Shown: positions 8,394 to 17,101, counted from the stretch's first letter. The stretch is 64,000 nucleotides of DNA from Paenibacillus glycanilyticus NBRC 16618 (GCF_004000805.1 NZ_BILY01000017.1:62001-126000), one strand, 5' to 3'. Notes: a model not told the origin generated them from the sequence alone. Numbers and translations are program-made.

Positions 8394-9514
8394 ATGAAAG
8401 CTATATCGCTGTTTCGAAAACCTCACAGCAAGAAAGCGGTTTTTACGCGCTCTTCCTCACCAATAGGATTCAAATGCTTTATTACATGATTATCATGCCC
8501 TCAGCCATCGTGCAACCTTATATGTTATTGGCGATTGTAGCAATGGGCATAGCCTCCCAATTTTGCCTATATATGCTGTCCAAGTGGTTCGCAACTCCCT
8601 ACTCTACCCAAGGGTACAAGGGTTTTGAAGAATTATTTGGAAAAACAGGAATTAAAATATTAGCTTTGACAGGCTTGCCGTTCCTTCTGTTCAAGATCTC
8701 TTTCATTTCAATCAGTTATGCCGCTATCATGCAGCAATTTGTTTTTCCCACTATGGACCGAGAATGGCACATTGTGTTTCCTTTTATCTTATGCTGCTAT
8801 TTGGCGCTGTTTGGAATGGAAAACATGATACGGTTCGTAACGGTCGTGTTCATTGTAACGATTGGGATCTTTTTTATGTATATTCCGTTTTTTTTGGTGC
8901 AATCAAATTCGATTCACGATCTATACCCTCTCATTCCCATTGGCCCAGAGCCGTTTGCATGGAAATCCCTACTGCTCGTTTTTTCGTCGTTTTCTGGACC
9001 GGAATTTTTAATTGCTATTTCATACTGGCTGAATCCGCAACAGAAAATGCTGAAATATTTGACGATTGCTAATACCATCTCGGTCGTCGAGTATCTCTTT
9101 ATTTCCATTGCGGCCTTGCTCTTCTACGGTTCCAAATACTTGCCAACCATCAAATACCCGAACTTGGAGATGGGACGTTACCTGCAATCACCTTTATTAG
9201 AAAGGGTGGATATTATCCTGATCTCAGCATATATGTTCAGCATCCTTTACTCGCTCGCCTTGTTCGTGCTGATGGTATACGGCGCTTCCAGCTTGTTAGG
9301 CAAGACGAAGACAGGCACTAGTCGTGTTGGGCTGGTCGTCAGCTGCTTTATGGCGATGGCCTGCACTCTGCTGATCAGTAAATGGTTTTGGGAGCCTGGA
9401 ATCGAACAGGCCTTTTGGCTTGACCTGCAGATGTGGTCAGGATCCACCACTTATTTATTATCACCTCTCCTCATCTGGATCGCGATCAAGCGGAAAGCCA
9501 GGACAACGTCATGA
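8394..9514 (+). CDS. Spore germination permease, GerB family; start region probably frameshifted
   Basis: From 8474 onward the frame encodes a roughly 346-residue polytopic protein of the GerB/APC-transporter type (MLYYMIIMPSAIVQPYMLL, about ten helices), the germinant-binding B subunit. The family-like N-terminus (ALFLTNRIQ before MLYYM) is also open in this frame back to 8390 but has no ATG. The ATG at 8394, with AAGGAG 11 bases upstream, is one base out of frame. Adding one T to the T5 run near 8440 would join the frames. Otherwise translation would start at 8474 after a weak TAGGA and lose part of helix 1. Its stop overlaps gerC (ATGA). Confidence 0.8.
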
Positions 9515-10596
9515 AACGCTTTATACAAGCAACGCTTGTGCTGCTATCGTCTTGTTTGTTAATACTCGAGTCCGGATGCGTCCTCTTACCGGAAAACAAT
9601 ATGATTGAAGAAATCACGCCGATTATTTTCTGGTCTGTGCAGGAAGCAGAAGACGGAAAGATAACAATTAGCACGCTCGTCCCTCCTCTTATCAAGGAGA
9701 AAAAACGAGTGCTTAACCTTAAGGTGTCTCTTATAAACGAAGGCAACAAAGGGTTTAATTTGAACTATCATAACGAACTGAAAGCCGGCCAAATCCGCTT
9801 GCTGTTGGTGGACGAAGCTTATGCGAAACGGGGACTAACCCGTCTTATCAATACGGTTCTGACCGATCCGAACATTTCGCAACGGTTGTATTTAGTCGTC
9901 ACGAAAGGCGATTTTAATGAATTTCTCGCCAAACACTTGGATGAAACAGACAATATCGATTATTACATCTATCGTATGTTCAAACATTACGAGAAGAAAA
10001 AACAAGGCGAAATTACTGTCGTCAATTTGCACCAGTTTATGAAAATGTTGTACTCTCAGGTTTCCGATCCACAGCTACCAGTATTTCGCGCGGCAGGCGA
10101 CCAGTTTCTGTATGAAGGCACAGCATTTTTCGACCAGGACACTATGGTTGCGGAGATACGTGGAAAGGACGATCAAATCAACCAATTGTTGTATAGAGAC
10201 AGATTCGTACGATATTTAGTTCTTCCTGAGCTCTCGGTTACATTAGGGCATATTCGCGCGCATACCCGTAAGAAACTAACCCCGGATTTATCATCCCTGT
10301 CCATCGAAATCGACGTGAAGGGAAGAATTAATGAATTGGATTCGCTCGCAAGAATAGAGGATAACTACCAATTTGCCGCGCTCTCACAAAAAATCGAACG
10401 GTACTTGGAGGAGAATGTTATTAGCTTGCTATCCCAAATGCAAAAATTACAGATTGACCCCCTTCAAATCGGGGCGTTGACTGCTAAACCGTTCTCCAGA
10501 CCAATAACGAGAGATACATGGGATCGGCATTGGTCTACTATGAAGATTAATGTAAAAGTGCGGTTACATTTAGAGCCTCTGACGAAAGTGAAATAG
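9511..10596 (+). CDS. Spore germination lipoprotein, Ger(x)C family
   Basis: 361 residues with a lipoprotein signal ending in the lipobox LESGC, so Cys would be lipidated and the protein anchored to the spore inner membrane. The rest fits the GerC three-domain pattern, although the usual CWD opening after the lipobox is replaced by CVLLPENN and the N-terminal domain is divergent. The ATG overlaps the gerB stop by 4 bases, so the genes are translationally coupled. Third gene of the operon, followed by repeat copy B. Confidence 0.85.
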   Translation: MKRFIQATLVLLSSCLLILESGCVLLPENNMIEEITPIIFWSVQEAEDGKITISTLVPPLIKEKKRVLNLKVSLINEGNKGFNLNYHNELKAGQIRLLLVDEAYAKRGLTRLINTVLTDPNISQRLYLVVTKGDFNEFLAKHLDETDNIDYYIYRMFKHYEKKKQGEITVVNLHQFMKMLYSQVSDPQLPVFRAAGDQFLYEGTAFFDQDTMVAEIRGKDDQINQLLYRDRFVRYLVLPELSVTLGHIRAHTRKKLTPDLSSLSIEIDVKGRINELDSLARIEDNYQFAALSQKIERYLEENVISLLSQMQKLQIDPLQIGALTAKPFSRPITRDTWDRHWSTMKINVKVRLHLEPLTKVK

Positions 10597-10662
10597 GAAG
10601 TCAGGATAACACCAAGTATTTTCTTTACAAAACGAACCTCACCTCTTTACTACCACATATTG

Positions 10663-10740
10663 GAACTACCCTGTCCATTACGTCAACAAAAGCTGCAGTG
10701 GATCTTCCGATCTCTGCAGCTTTTGCTTGACACTCTCACT
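10663..10740 (+). repeat. Dispersed terminator-like repeat, copy B
   Basis: Left arm ACTACCCTGTCCATTACGTC, then AAAAGCTGCAG (10688-10698) pairing with CTGCAGCTTTT (10714-10724). The right arm is degenerate. It lies between the ger operon and a decayed minus-strand gene and can terminate in both directions. Confidence 0.65.
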
Positions 10741-10800
10741 CGAGATGCCGTTGGACTAACATGCGTTAGTCTCAATGGATAAGTGGTATTAGATGAAGAA

Positions 10801-10943
10801 TCATTTATTCTTGAATATACCGTCGATGTACTCTCTCCAGTAATCCACAATCCAGTCGTTATACTTTAAATATAGAGTCTTTAAGCTTCCAATAGAAACG
10901 GCATGTGCGATGCACCCTCTATTGAGGAAATTTATGAACTTTC
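10801..10943 (-). pseudogene. Remnant related to the membrane-protein gene at 16147-16929
   Basis: A short open frame without a start ends in TGA at 10801. It contains NRGCIAHAVSIGSLKTLYLK and DWIVDYW, which align by eye with NRRYIAHASILGTTQLH and ISIACW near the N-terminus of the membrane protein at 16147-16929. Only the N-terminal part is present. Interpreted as a decayed paralogue; the match is short, so confidence is moderate. Confidence 0.4.
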
Positions 10944-11004
10944 CTTATTTAGGTATTCGTGAAGTGAATTAAACTATCATGCTAGATATTTTGAGCTGCA
11001 AAAC

Positions 11005-11460
11005 CTACTTTAAACTCATCATTGCTTCATCGCTAAGTCCGATGTCCTGCTCAAATAAAGCTCTAAAACCCTTTCCTTTCGGCTCCATAGCCCAATATAT
11101 TTTTTCGTTCATAGTCACTCCCTGACACCCAGTTGCACTTACTACCGCTTTAGAGACTAGCTTAGATTCAAGTGTAAACGTTAGTTCATATTGAACTCCA
11201 TTGTCAGCAGGGCAACTGATTGTCCCTTGCGGAAAAGAAGGTAGGCTTAATATCTTTTCGTACAACTTCTTAACTACTTTTTTGTCATCTATGTTCTTAG
11301 ATAAATGTACATCAGATTGATGCAATGGGTCTAAACGTTCCACACTAAGATTGTCAGGCTGATCAAGTTTGCCGGGTTGTTTATTAGTCGATGATTCCTT
11401 ACACGAAGTCAAAACGATTATTAAACAACATGCGAGAATTACTTTTAAGAACTGATTCAA
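11005..11460 (-). CDS. Putative lipoprotein, unknown function
   Basis: 151 residues with a signal peptide and lipobox LTSC (MNQFLKVILACCLIIVLTSC), then a polar linker and a domain of about 100 residues with two cysteines (SCPADNGVQYELTF and SATGCQGVTM) that could form a disulfide outside the membrane. I do not recognise the family. GGGAGGATGAGG precedes the ATG. It stands alone between a ger operon and the carbamoyltransferase gene. Confidence 0.75.
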   Translation of the reverse strand: MNQFLKVILACCLIIVLTSCKESSTNKQPGKLDQPDNLSVERLDPLHQSDVHLSKNIDDKKVVKKLYEKILSLPSFPQGTISCPADNGVQYELTFTLESKLVSKAVVSATGCQGVTMNEKIYWAMEPKGKGFRALFEQDIGLSDEAMMSLK

Positions 11461-11518
11461 ACCTCATCCTCCCATCATCGCTAACTAATAATTAGACTGT
11501 ATTTATGCTTGGATTGTT

Positions 11519-11615
11519 GCGTTATCCTGCCCGTTACTTTAATGAAAACGGCAGCTGACCATTATGTCAGCTGCCGTCGTGTTGTCTTGAGCTATCGTTC
11601 TCTGTTAGGTTAATA
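11519..11615 (+). repeat. Dispersed terminator-like repeat, copy C
   Basis: The best preserved copy. Left arm TTATCCTGCCCGTTACTTTA, stem ACGGCAGCTGAC (11548-11559) with GTCAGCTGCCGT (11566-11577), right arm GCTATCGTTCTCTGTTAGG. The right arm contributes the TAA stop and the last codons of the carbamoyltransferase gene on the minus strand. Confidence 0.8.
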
Positions 11616-12450
11616 AGCATTGCATAATAACCGCTTGTTGTACGAAAAGTAAATCCTTTTTGAATGTATGACCAACGAAGTATTCTGAGGATATGGCTTC
11701 CTCGCTTACTTCCTCCTCCCGAAAAAAAGGCGGACACGGATTCAACATCGCTCCATTTGGAGCCAGTTTCATTCTCTCGAGAGTGATCTGGTACTTTGCT
11801 ATGTACTGTTCATTTCGAAGTTCATCAGGTAATGAATCCGTTAAAACAACATCGCTAAACCTAATGACTTCGTTGAGGTCAGTATAAAACTTATAATTTT
11901 TTGAATCGCATCTCATTTCGTGGCCCTTCAAAAAAACGTGATTAAATTTTAAATCCATCACTTCTGCTGCGGTTAACCATGACCTGCAAATATTTCCACC
12001 AGGTCCGACAAAAGTGTATGTGAGATTCTGAAATTGTTCCCTTCTTTTATGTATAGCGTATAAGTCAGATAAGATCTCACATGGATGATTAACAGCCGTC
12101 ATTGCATTAATTACAGGGATATTGGAGTGGCGAGCTAATTCAGTTATTTTCAAAAAATCAGCATGCCTTACAATCACCCCGTGAGCCCAATTTTCGATGT
12201 ATTTAATCACATCTTTTAATTGCTCCTTTTTGTCCAAGGCCTCTGGCGGGAATATTATGCATTCTCCTCCCAGATCTTTTATTCCTCTCTCAAAAGAGAT
12301 TCTTGTCCTTAGGCTTGATTCAGGGAAGAATAAGATAAATGTTTTTCCTATCAAAAAATTTTTATGCATGCCCGTTTTTAGTTCATCTGTTAAGCGGAAG
12401 ATGTTAAAGATGTCACCGTACGACAATCCATTAATGTCTAGTAGGTTCAT
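11605..12450 (-). CDS. Aspartate/ornithine carbamoyltransferase superfamily protein, non-canonical
   Basis: 281 residues, slightly shorter than classical family members (about 300-330). The carbamoyl-phosphate loop is present as FFPESSLRTRISFERG, with Leu for the usual second residue of STRTR, and HPCEILSDL corresponds to HPxQ. The ornithine-specific SMG loop and HCLP are not seen; the equivalent positions read DSLPDE and NPCPPF. The acceptor substrate is therefore unlikely to be ornithine and is unknown. No arginine or pyrimidine genes are nearby. Its stop codon lies within repeat copy C. Confidence 0.8.
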   Translation of the reverse strand: MNLLDINGLSYGDIFNIFRLTDELKTGMHKNFLIGKTFILFFPESSLRTRISFERGIKDLGGECIIFPPEALDKKEQLKDVIKYIENWAHGVIVRHADFLKITELARHSNIPVINAMTAVNHPCEILSDLYAIHKRREQFQNLTYTFVGPGGNICRSWLTAAEVMDLKFNHVFLKGHEMRCDSKNYKFYTDLNEVIRFSDVVLTDSLPDELRNEQYIAKYQITLERMKLAPNGAMLNPCPPFFREEEVSEEAISSEYFVGHTFKKDLLFVQQAVIMQCLLT

Positions 12451-12530
12451 TCAATCACCCAATCGCATATAAATTCACTACATAGTATATTTATACAATA
12501 CTGGGGTTGCATTGTCTAACATTAGTCATT

Positions 12531-12601
12531 GGAACTATCCTGGAATAGCGTAACAAAAAAGCAGCCTATATCGGCTGCTTCAAACGATTCTTTGGTTAAT
12601 T
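12531..12601 (+). repeat. Dispersed terminator-like repeat, copy D
   Basis: Left arm AACTATCCTGGAATAGCGTA, stem AAGCAGCC (12559-12566) / GGCTGCTT (12573-12580), right arm reduced to TTTGGTTAAT. Its closest relative is copy J at 34666. Lies just past the stop of the DUF1541 gene on the minus strand. Confidence 0.7.
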
Positions 12602-12626
12602 CTGCTGCAATTAACTTAGCGTATAA

Positions 12627-13226
12627 TTAGTGGTTCATACCCTGCTTGCCATCCGTATTATTCTCGCTATTACCGCTAGTTGACTTTGATTCTGCAGGCG
12701 ACAACTCGCTTTCGGTTACCCACATATGATTTTTCACCGGTGCTCCGCCATTTGTTGGGGTGTAATCAACCATGTATACAGTCGTTTGCTCAGCAGACAC
12801 AATCTCAGCTGTTGCCCCCATCATGCCAGGCATATGATCAGCATTCAGTACGACTTGAGCGCCCGGTTGCAGTTCTTTTTCCCCGGCGTCTTTCATTTCT
12901 TGTTGAATGACCCATTTATGGCCGCTTACTTTTTGCCCGCCGTTTGTAGGTGTGTAATCCACTACATAAGCTGTTGTCTTATAAGCTCCAACAATCGTTG
13001 CAACCGCACCTTTCATCCCAGGCATATGCCCCTCTTGTATAACAGCTTGACTTCCAGGCTTATAGGTAGGGTTTGGCTCCTCTTTTAAGCCTGCGGGTAT
13101 TTCACCCGAACCGGAATGGCTCATGGCGGAATGTTCCATATTGGAATTCTCCGCGTTGTTGCCACAGGCGCTTAATCCTGCAATCATTACAATAGCAGCA
13201 ATGATCAAAATCCATGATTTTTTCAT
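12627..13226 (-). CDS. YdhK-type lipoprotein with two DUF1541 domains, probable copper binding
   Basis: 199 residues with lipobox LSAC at residues 18-21, a Met/His-rich stretch (MEHSAMSHSGSG) and two DUF1541 repeats (about 53-109 and 116-171), each with HMPGM and VDYTPTNGG. The repeated His/Met motif suggests extracytoplasmic copper binding; this is inference, as the family is experimentally poorly defined. GGAGG lies 9 bases before the ATG at 13226. It follows a sensor kinase and response regulator whose promoter contains a CsoR-like operator. It ends with a His-terminated tail (KQGMNH). Confidence 0.85.
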   Translation of the reverse strand: MKKSWILIIAAIVMIAGLSACGNNAENSNMEHSAMSHSGSGEIPAGLKEEPNPTYKPGSQAVIQEGHMPGMKGAVATIVGAYKTTAYVVDYTPTNGGQKVSGHKWVIQQEMKDAGEKELQPGAQVVLNADHMPGMMGATAEIVSAEQTTVYMVDYTPTNGGAPVKNHMWVTESELSPAESKSTSGNSENNTDGKQGMNH

Positions 13227-13324
13227 TGACCTAACCTCCAAGTGATTTTTTAATCCAATCTTCGTTGTCCTATCACAAGTATAAACAATACTTGTGAAGA
13301 TCTTATGTAGAGTACAAAATGAGA

Positions 13325-14407
13325 CTAATGAAAGTCGGATTTCTGTGGAAACCGGATCGTAATGACGGCTCCATCCTGATTCTCCGCCCATACTTGTCCC
13401 CCGTGAGCAGTGACTAATTTCTTAACGATCGATAATCCCAAACCGCTGCCACCCGTTCTTCGGTTTCGCGATTTATCAGAACGATAAAATCGTTCAAATA
13501 GATAAGGAATATCCTCTTTTTCAATACCGCTGCCTGTGTCGTGTACGCGGATTAACACATCATGCCCTTCTTCAACGGCTTCCACATGCACTTGTCCGTT
13601 AGGTGGAGTAAATTTTAGCGCATTGCTAAGCAGATTGACCAATATTTGAGTTACTCGGCTGTGATCGGCAAATATTCGGATATGCGGGCTGCAGCGAAAC
13701 GTAAGCTTCACCTCTTTTTCAAGATAAGCAGCGGAAACAATAGCTACTACCTGTTGGATTAAGGCAGACAGTAATTCTTGTTTTCGCACCAATTGAAACA
13801 CCGGTGAGTCCATATGTGTCAAGTCCTCCAGTTCGGCCACCATTTTTGTAAGCCGCTCGATCTCTTCATAGCAAGCATGGATACGCTCGGGTGTCGGCTC
13901 CCATATCCCGTCTTCAAAAGCTCTCATATGACTTTTTAGCGTGGCTAGCGGAGTTCTTAGTTCATGAGCTATATCTTCAGTCATAATAACCCGGAGCTGC
14001 TCTTGTTTATGAAGCTGCGCGGCTAGTTCGTTAAGCGACAACGCAAGTTCAGCGAGTTCATCCTCCCCGTTGACAGTTATCCGCTTATCAAGCTGCCCAT
14101 TAGCCATGCTTTCCGCTATCTTTTTCATATTTACAAGCGGCTTCGATATTCGTTTTGCGAAATAAAACCCGATTAAGGCTGCAAGAACGATTGAACCGGC
14201 AAATGTCCATATGATCGATTGGATAAGAGCTTGCTCCAAGTGGTAATCCAATCCGGACACATCATGGTTCATGCTCTCTGCTTGGTCATGGTACATCGAA
14301 ATATGGTAGTGGGTAGCCAGTAAAACGCTTAACGTCGAGATCAGTAAAATGCACGCAGCGGTACCAATAATAATGAATGCTAGTCGGTTATGCAGCCGTT
14401 TATTCAT
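13325..14407 (-). CDS. Sensor histidine kinase, probable copper sensor
   Basis: 360 residues: TM1 about 10-32, a short extracytoplasmic loop, TM2 about 62-84, HAMP, dimerisation domain with phospho-acceptor His148 (EDIAHELRTPLA), then HATPase with LVNLLSNALKFTP and DTGSGI. The loop between the helices is rich in His and Met (HYHISMYHDQAESMNHD), suggesting a soft-metal ligand. The ATG at 14407 overlaps the response regulator's 3' end by 8 bases, so the two are co-translated. The downstream gene is the DUF1541 lipoprotein. Confidence 0.92.
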   Translation of the reverse strand: MNKRLHNRLAFIIIGTAACILLISTLSVLLATHYHISMYHDQAESMNHDVSGLDYHLEQALIQSIIWTFAGSIVLAALIGFYFAKRISKPLVNMKKIAESMANGQLDKRITVNGEDELAELALSLNELAAQLHKQEQLRVIMTEDIAHELRTPLATLKSHMRAFEDGIWEPTPERIHACYEEIERLTKMVAELEDLTHMDSPVFQLVRKQELLSALIQQVVAIVSAAYLEKEVKLTFRCSPHIRIFADHSRVTQILVNLLSNALKFTPPNGQVHVEAVEEGHDVLIRVHDTGSGIEKEDIPYLFERFYRSDKSRNRRTGGSGLGLSIVKKLVTAHGGQVWAENQDGAVITIRFPQKSDFH

Positions 14408-15095
14408 GTTGCGCACCTGCAAAACGATAGCCAGACCCGTAAACCGTAACGATATACCGGGGATTTCTAGGATCCGGCTCAATCTTGTGACGGATATTCT
14501 TGACATGCTGGTCAATAGTGCGGATATCGCCTTCGAAGGTATAACCTAGTACTTTATCAATTAATTCATCACGAGTAAAATGCCGCTGGGGATATTTGGC
14601 CAAAGCAAGCAGCAGCTTATATTCATTAGGCGTTAGATTAACGGGTTCCCCATGGCAGGAGACCGTTTGTTGCAGGGAATCGATTTCTAAATGGCCATTG
14701 TTAAAGGATAAGCGGTCGGCAAGCAGCTGACTATCATCCGTCCGCCGCAAGATTGCCCTGACCCTAGCTACAACCTCGCGCGGATCAAACGGTTTGGTCA
14801 AATAATCATCAGCGCCAACGGACAACCCCCTGATCCGGTTGTTTTCAGATACCTTTGCGGTAAGCATAAGAATAGGCAAGGAGTTCATTTTTCTGATTTT
14901 CAGGCAGACCTGTTCCCCATCCATATCCGGAAGCATGAGATCCAGTATAACCAGATGGACAGATGAGCGTTGCAATACCTGCAAAGCTTCATTCCCAGAG
15001 GCAGCTTCTACGGTCAGAAAACCCTCCTTTTTCAGATAAGATACAACAACGTCCCGAATTTTGCTTTCATCATCCACTACCAAAATGGTTTTCAA
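14400..15095 (-). CDS. OmpR/PhoB-family response regulator
   Basis: 231 residues: receiver domain with phospho-acceptor Asp52 (VILDLMLPDMDG) and switch Lys in TKPFDPREVVARV, followed by a winged-helix domain ending with DQHVKNIRHKIEPDPRNPRY. First gene of a regulator-kinase-DUF1541 operon transcribed from a promoter with a CsoR-like box in its spacer. Confidence 0.93.
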   Translation of the reverse strand: MKTILVVDDESKIRDVVVSYLKKEGFLTVEAASGNEALQVLQRSSVHLVILDLMLPDMDGEQVCLKIRKMNSLPILMLTAKVSENNRIRGLSVGADDYLTKPFDPREVVARVRAILRRTDDSQLLADRLSFNNGHLEIDSLQQTVSCHGEPVNLTPNEYKLLLALAKYPQRHFTRDELIDKVLGYTFEGDIRTIDQHVKNIRHKIEPDPRNPRYIVTVYGSGYRFAGAQHE

Positions 15096-15243
15096 TCTTA
15101 TTTGCTCCTAGTCATGCCAAGTTAATTTGTATAGTTCCCCTTTTGATACCCTTTCGACGAATTTTGAAAACTTTTCTTTCTTTTTACCCCGTTCTTGAAA
15201 AACCTTAATGAGGCGGGTAACTAGGGGGATGACTTTCATCTGA

Positions 15244-15273
15244 ACTATACAATACCCCCCTAGGGTATGTCAA
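15244..15273 (-). promoter_or_regulatory. Promoter with CsoR-like copper operator
   Basis: On the minus strand TTGACA (15268-15273) and TATAGT (15244-15249) are 18 bases apart. The spacer is occupied by ATACCC-N5-GGGTAT (15252-15268), matching the TACCC-N5-GGGTA pattern of CsoR sites known at Bacillus copZA. A related G-rich sequence GGGTAACTAGGGGGAT lies downstream at 15215-15230. No csoR gene is in the window. Confidence 0.7.
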
Positions 15274-15313
15274 TGAGGCGATTTTATTTCAGTAAAAAAT
15301 AGGCTTATTGTAT

Positions 15314-15405
15314 AAACTATCCTGGCCAAGCGCTTAACAAAAAACGCAGCCGAGCGTATACGCCCGGCTGCTGCCATGCTGTTGAACTATCGTTCCGGCA
15401 GGGGA
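15314..15405 (+). repeat. Dispersed terminator-like repeat, copy E
   Basis: Left arm AACTATCCTGGCCAAGCGC, a 26-base near-perfect palindrome (15346-15371; GCAGCCG paired with CGGCTGC), right arm GAACTATCGTTCCGGCAGG. It lies about 65 bases past the small basic-protein gene on the minus strand. Confidence 0.75.
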
Positions 15406-15469
15406 TCTCTGATCTTCTGCCGGCTTGTTATTGAAATTTTATATTCTTCTGGTTTCTGAAGTTCGTATA

Positions 15470-15610
15470 TCAAACCTTTTTCTTTTTTAATTTCGGCGGT
15501 AAGAAGCCGGCTTTTTTATTAACTTGAACATCAAAATATTCCAGCTCATTATAAGAACTATCTATTCTTTCGCCGAAATATTTTATTTTCTTTAATTTCC
15601 TTTTCATCAT
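15470..15610 (-). CDS. Small lysine-rich protein, 46 residues, unknown function
   Basis: Encodes a 46-residue protein that begins MMKRKLKKIKYFGERIDSSY and ends LPPKLKKKKV. It is strongly basic at both ends with an acidic, aromatic middle (NELEYFDVQV). A near-perfect GGGAGG precedes the tandem ATG codons (15610 or 15607), which makes it a credible real gene. No signal peptide or membrane segment. I do not recognise a family; the charge suggests nucleic-acid or spore binding, but that is speculation. Ends upstream of repeat copy E. Confidence 0.6.
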   Translation of the reverse strand: MMKRKLKKIKYFGERIDSSYNELEYFDVQVNKKAGFLPPKLKKKKV

Positions 15611-15688
15611 AAAGCCTCCCGAAAAATAATATTACACTTTATGACTAAAAAAATAATCGGACTGTGCATTAGTCTAATTAGCCAATAG

Positions 15689-16144
15689 TTACGTTATAGC
15701 CAAGCCTAGAGCTCTATGATCCCATAGTATATCCTCCACAACGGATACCTGATTCGCCTCACACGTCACAATGAGTATGATATCGCCTTTTTTCCCTTTT
15801 CTAATTTGAAGCTGATTTTTGTTCCGCTTCGAAAGGTAAAGAAACCAATTCAGGGCAACTCCTATAAGAAAGCCTATAACTGAACCAGCAATTCCCCAAA
15901 TAATTGGTCCCCCTTGCCATACGAACCCTTTACTTGTACCAATGGTTCCAAACATAAAGGCAAATATCATACCTTTATCGATAAAGGAAATCCCATCTGC
16001 CCGGTGAATGCTGTCCAGAAGCCTCGGTTCTTTTTTACGCAAATCAAGCGGTACAGCGTAAATAGCTGTTATCCCCTTTTCCTCAAGTTCAGAAATGGCT
16101 ATTTCAACAAAGGTTGAATGCTCGAATGTGGCCAAGACCTGCAT
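15689..16144 (-). CDS. Membrane protein, unknown function
   Basis: 151 residues. The N-terminal 60 residues look like a small alpha/beta module (MQVLATFEHSTFVEIAISEL), followed by two membrane segments around residues 58-75 and 80-105 (GPIIWGIAGSVIGFLIGVAL), a basic loop, and a final segment GDIILIVTCEANQVSVVEDI that resembles the first. The two soluble pieces may fold together around a hairpin membrane anchor. It starts 2 bases after the upstream gene and is almost certainly co-translated with it. Confidence 0.75.
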   Translation of the reverse strand: MQVLATFEHSTFVEIAISELEEKGITAIYAVPLDLRKKEPRLLDSIHRADGISFIDKGMIFAFMFGTIGTSKGFVWQGGPIIWGIAGSVIGFLIGVALNWFLYLSKRNKNQLQIRKGKKGDIILIVTCEANQVSVVEDILWDHRALGLAIT

Positions 16145-16146
16145 CG

Positions 16147-16929
16147 TTACTTCTCTCCAATTGTGATGAGATGCCCTGCTGGCTGGTAATTTTCCAAAAG
16201 AAATTGTTTTTGAGCATCATCAAACAGTTTATTATTTTCTACGGTGTTCGTATAGGCATCATATAGGGTAAAGAAATAAAAAGAAGGGAAATACAATAAC
16301 CATTGTTTATCGAGAACCGACGAGGAGCCTCTCACATCACCTAAAATTAGATCGTGAATGGCTAGCATTATGTTGGAATACCATGCGATAAAAATCGTAC
16401 TGACCAAAATAAATGTGGCTAAAACAATGCGATGTAAGTACAGTTGACCAAGGCTGGGGATTCCCATGGACCAAACAAGAGCTACCCATGGTTTGCGTTT
16501 ATCGAGATAATTAATCTCCAGTGCTCCGATGCTAAACTCATTAAAGCGGCCCTTTTCTCTCTTCGCCAGAAGATAGACTTTGTTCAAATCAACAGCCGTT
16601 CGATAACTATCATAAATCGCGAATATGTAAACAGGAATATAAAGCAACAAAAATTTAGGTTCCAATACCTCTCTAGCTGATTGGAATTGACCGTTAAATG
16701 TATGAACGATAGCTAAATTCAAATGTATTTTCTGATTAATAAAAAACTCCCATAAAATTAGCGCATATCCGCGTAAATATTTATTTAAGAGCATATGTCC
16801 AAAACCGGGAAAAGCCATTGACCAACAAGCTATACTGATCGGATTACGCTTATGTAATTGTGTTGTTCCCAATATGCTGGCGTGTGCAATGTACCGCCTG
16901 TTGCGATACTTATCCCTGAAATTTTCCAC
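16147..16929 (-). CDS. Multi-pass membrane protein with an internal duplication, unknown function
   Basis: 260 residues from a GTG start at 16929 placed by GGGGGAGG seven bases upstream. Two halves repeat the same pattern: ISIACWSMAFPGFGHMLLNK ... YIPVYIFAIYDSYRTAVDLN, and WVALVWSMGIPSLGQLYLHR ... YFPSFYFFTLYDAYTNTVEN. Each half has about two to three membrane helices. A single-repeat relative lies at 19992-20438, and a remnant at 10801. No known function; the relative's neighbour (DUF3231) hints at a spore-related context. It is followed by the 151-residue membrane protein. Confidence 0.75.
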   Translation of the reverse strand: MENFRDKYRNRRYIAHASILGTTQLHKRNPISIACWSMAFPGFGHMLLNKYLRGYALILWEFFINQKIHLNLAIVHTFNGQFQSAREVLEPKFLLLYIPVYIFAIYDSYRTAVDLNKVYLLAKREKGRFNEFSIGALEINYLDKRKPWVALVWSMGIPSLGQLYLHRIVLATFILVSTIFIAWYSNIMLAIHDLILGDVRGSSSVLDKQWLLYFPSFYFFTLYDAYTNTVENNKLFDDAQKQFLLENYQPAGHLITIGEK

Positions 16930-17026
16930 AATTAGTCCTCCCCCTAACTTTACCAACAAGATTATATTGCCTTCCAATTAGAGGGAATATACATTTAGCT
17001 ATTCTCTTGTCTGCACTTGCGAATAA

Positions 17027-17101
17027 TGGTATCCTGCCCAATCGCTTAATAAAAACAAAGAGCGGACTGCCGTGGCAATCTGCTCTTTGTTAATTCAACT
17101 A
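17027..17101 (+). repeat. Dispersed terminator-like repeat, copy F
   Basis: Left arm GTATCCTGCCCAATCGCTTA, stem ACAAAGAGCGGA (17055-17066) / TCTGCTCTTTGT (17079-17090) with one G-T pair, right side TTAATTCAACTAAA reaching the stop of the serine hydrolase gene. Confidence 0.7.
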
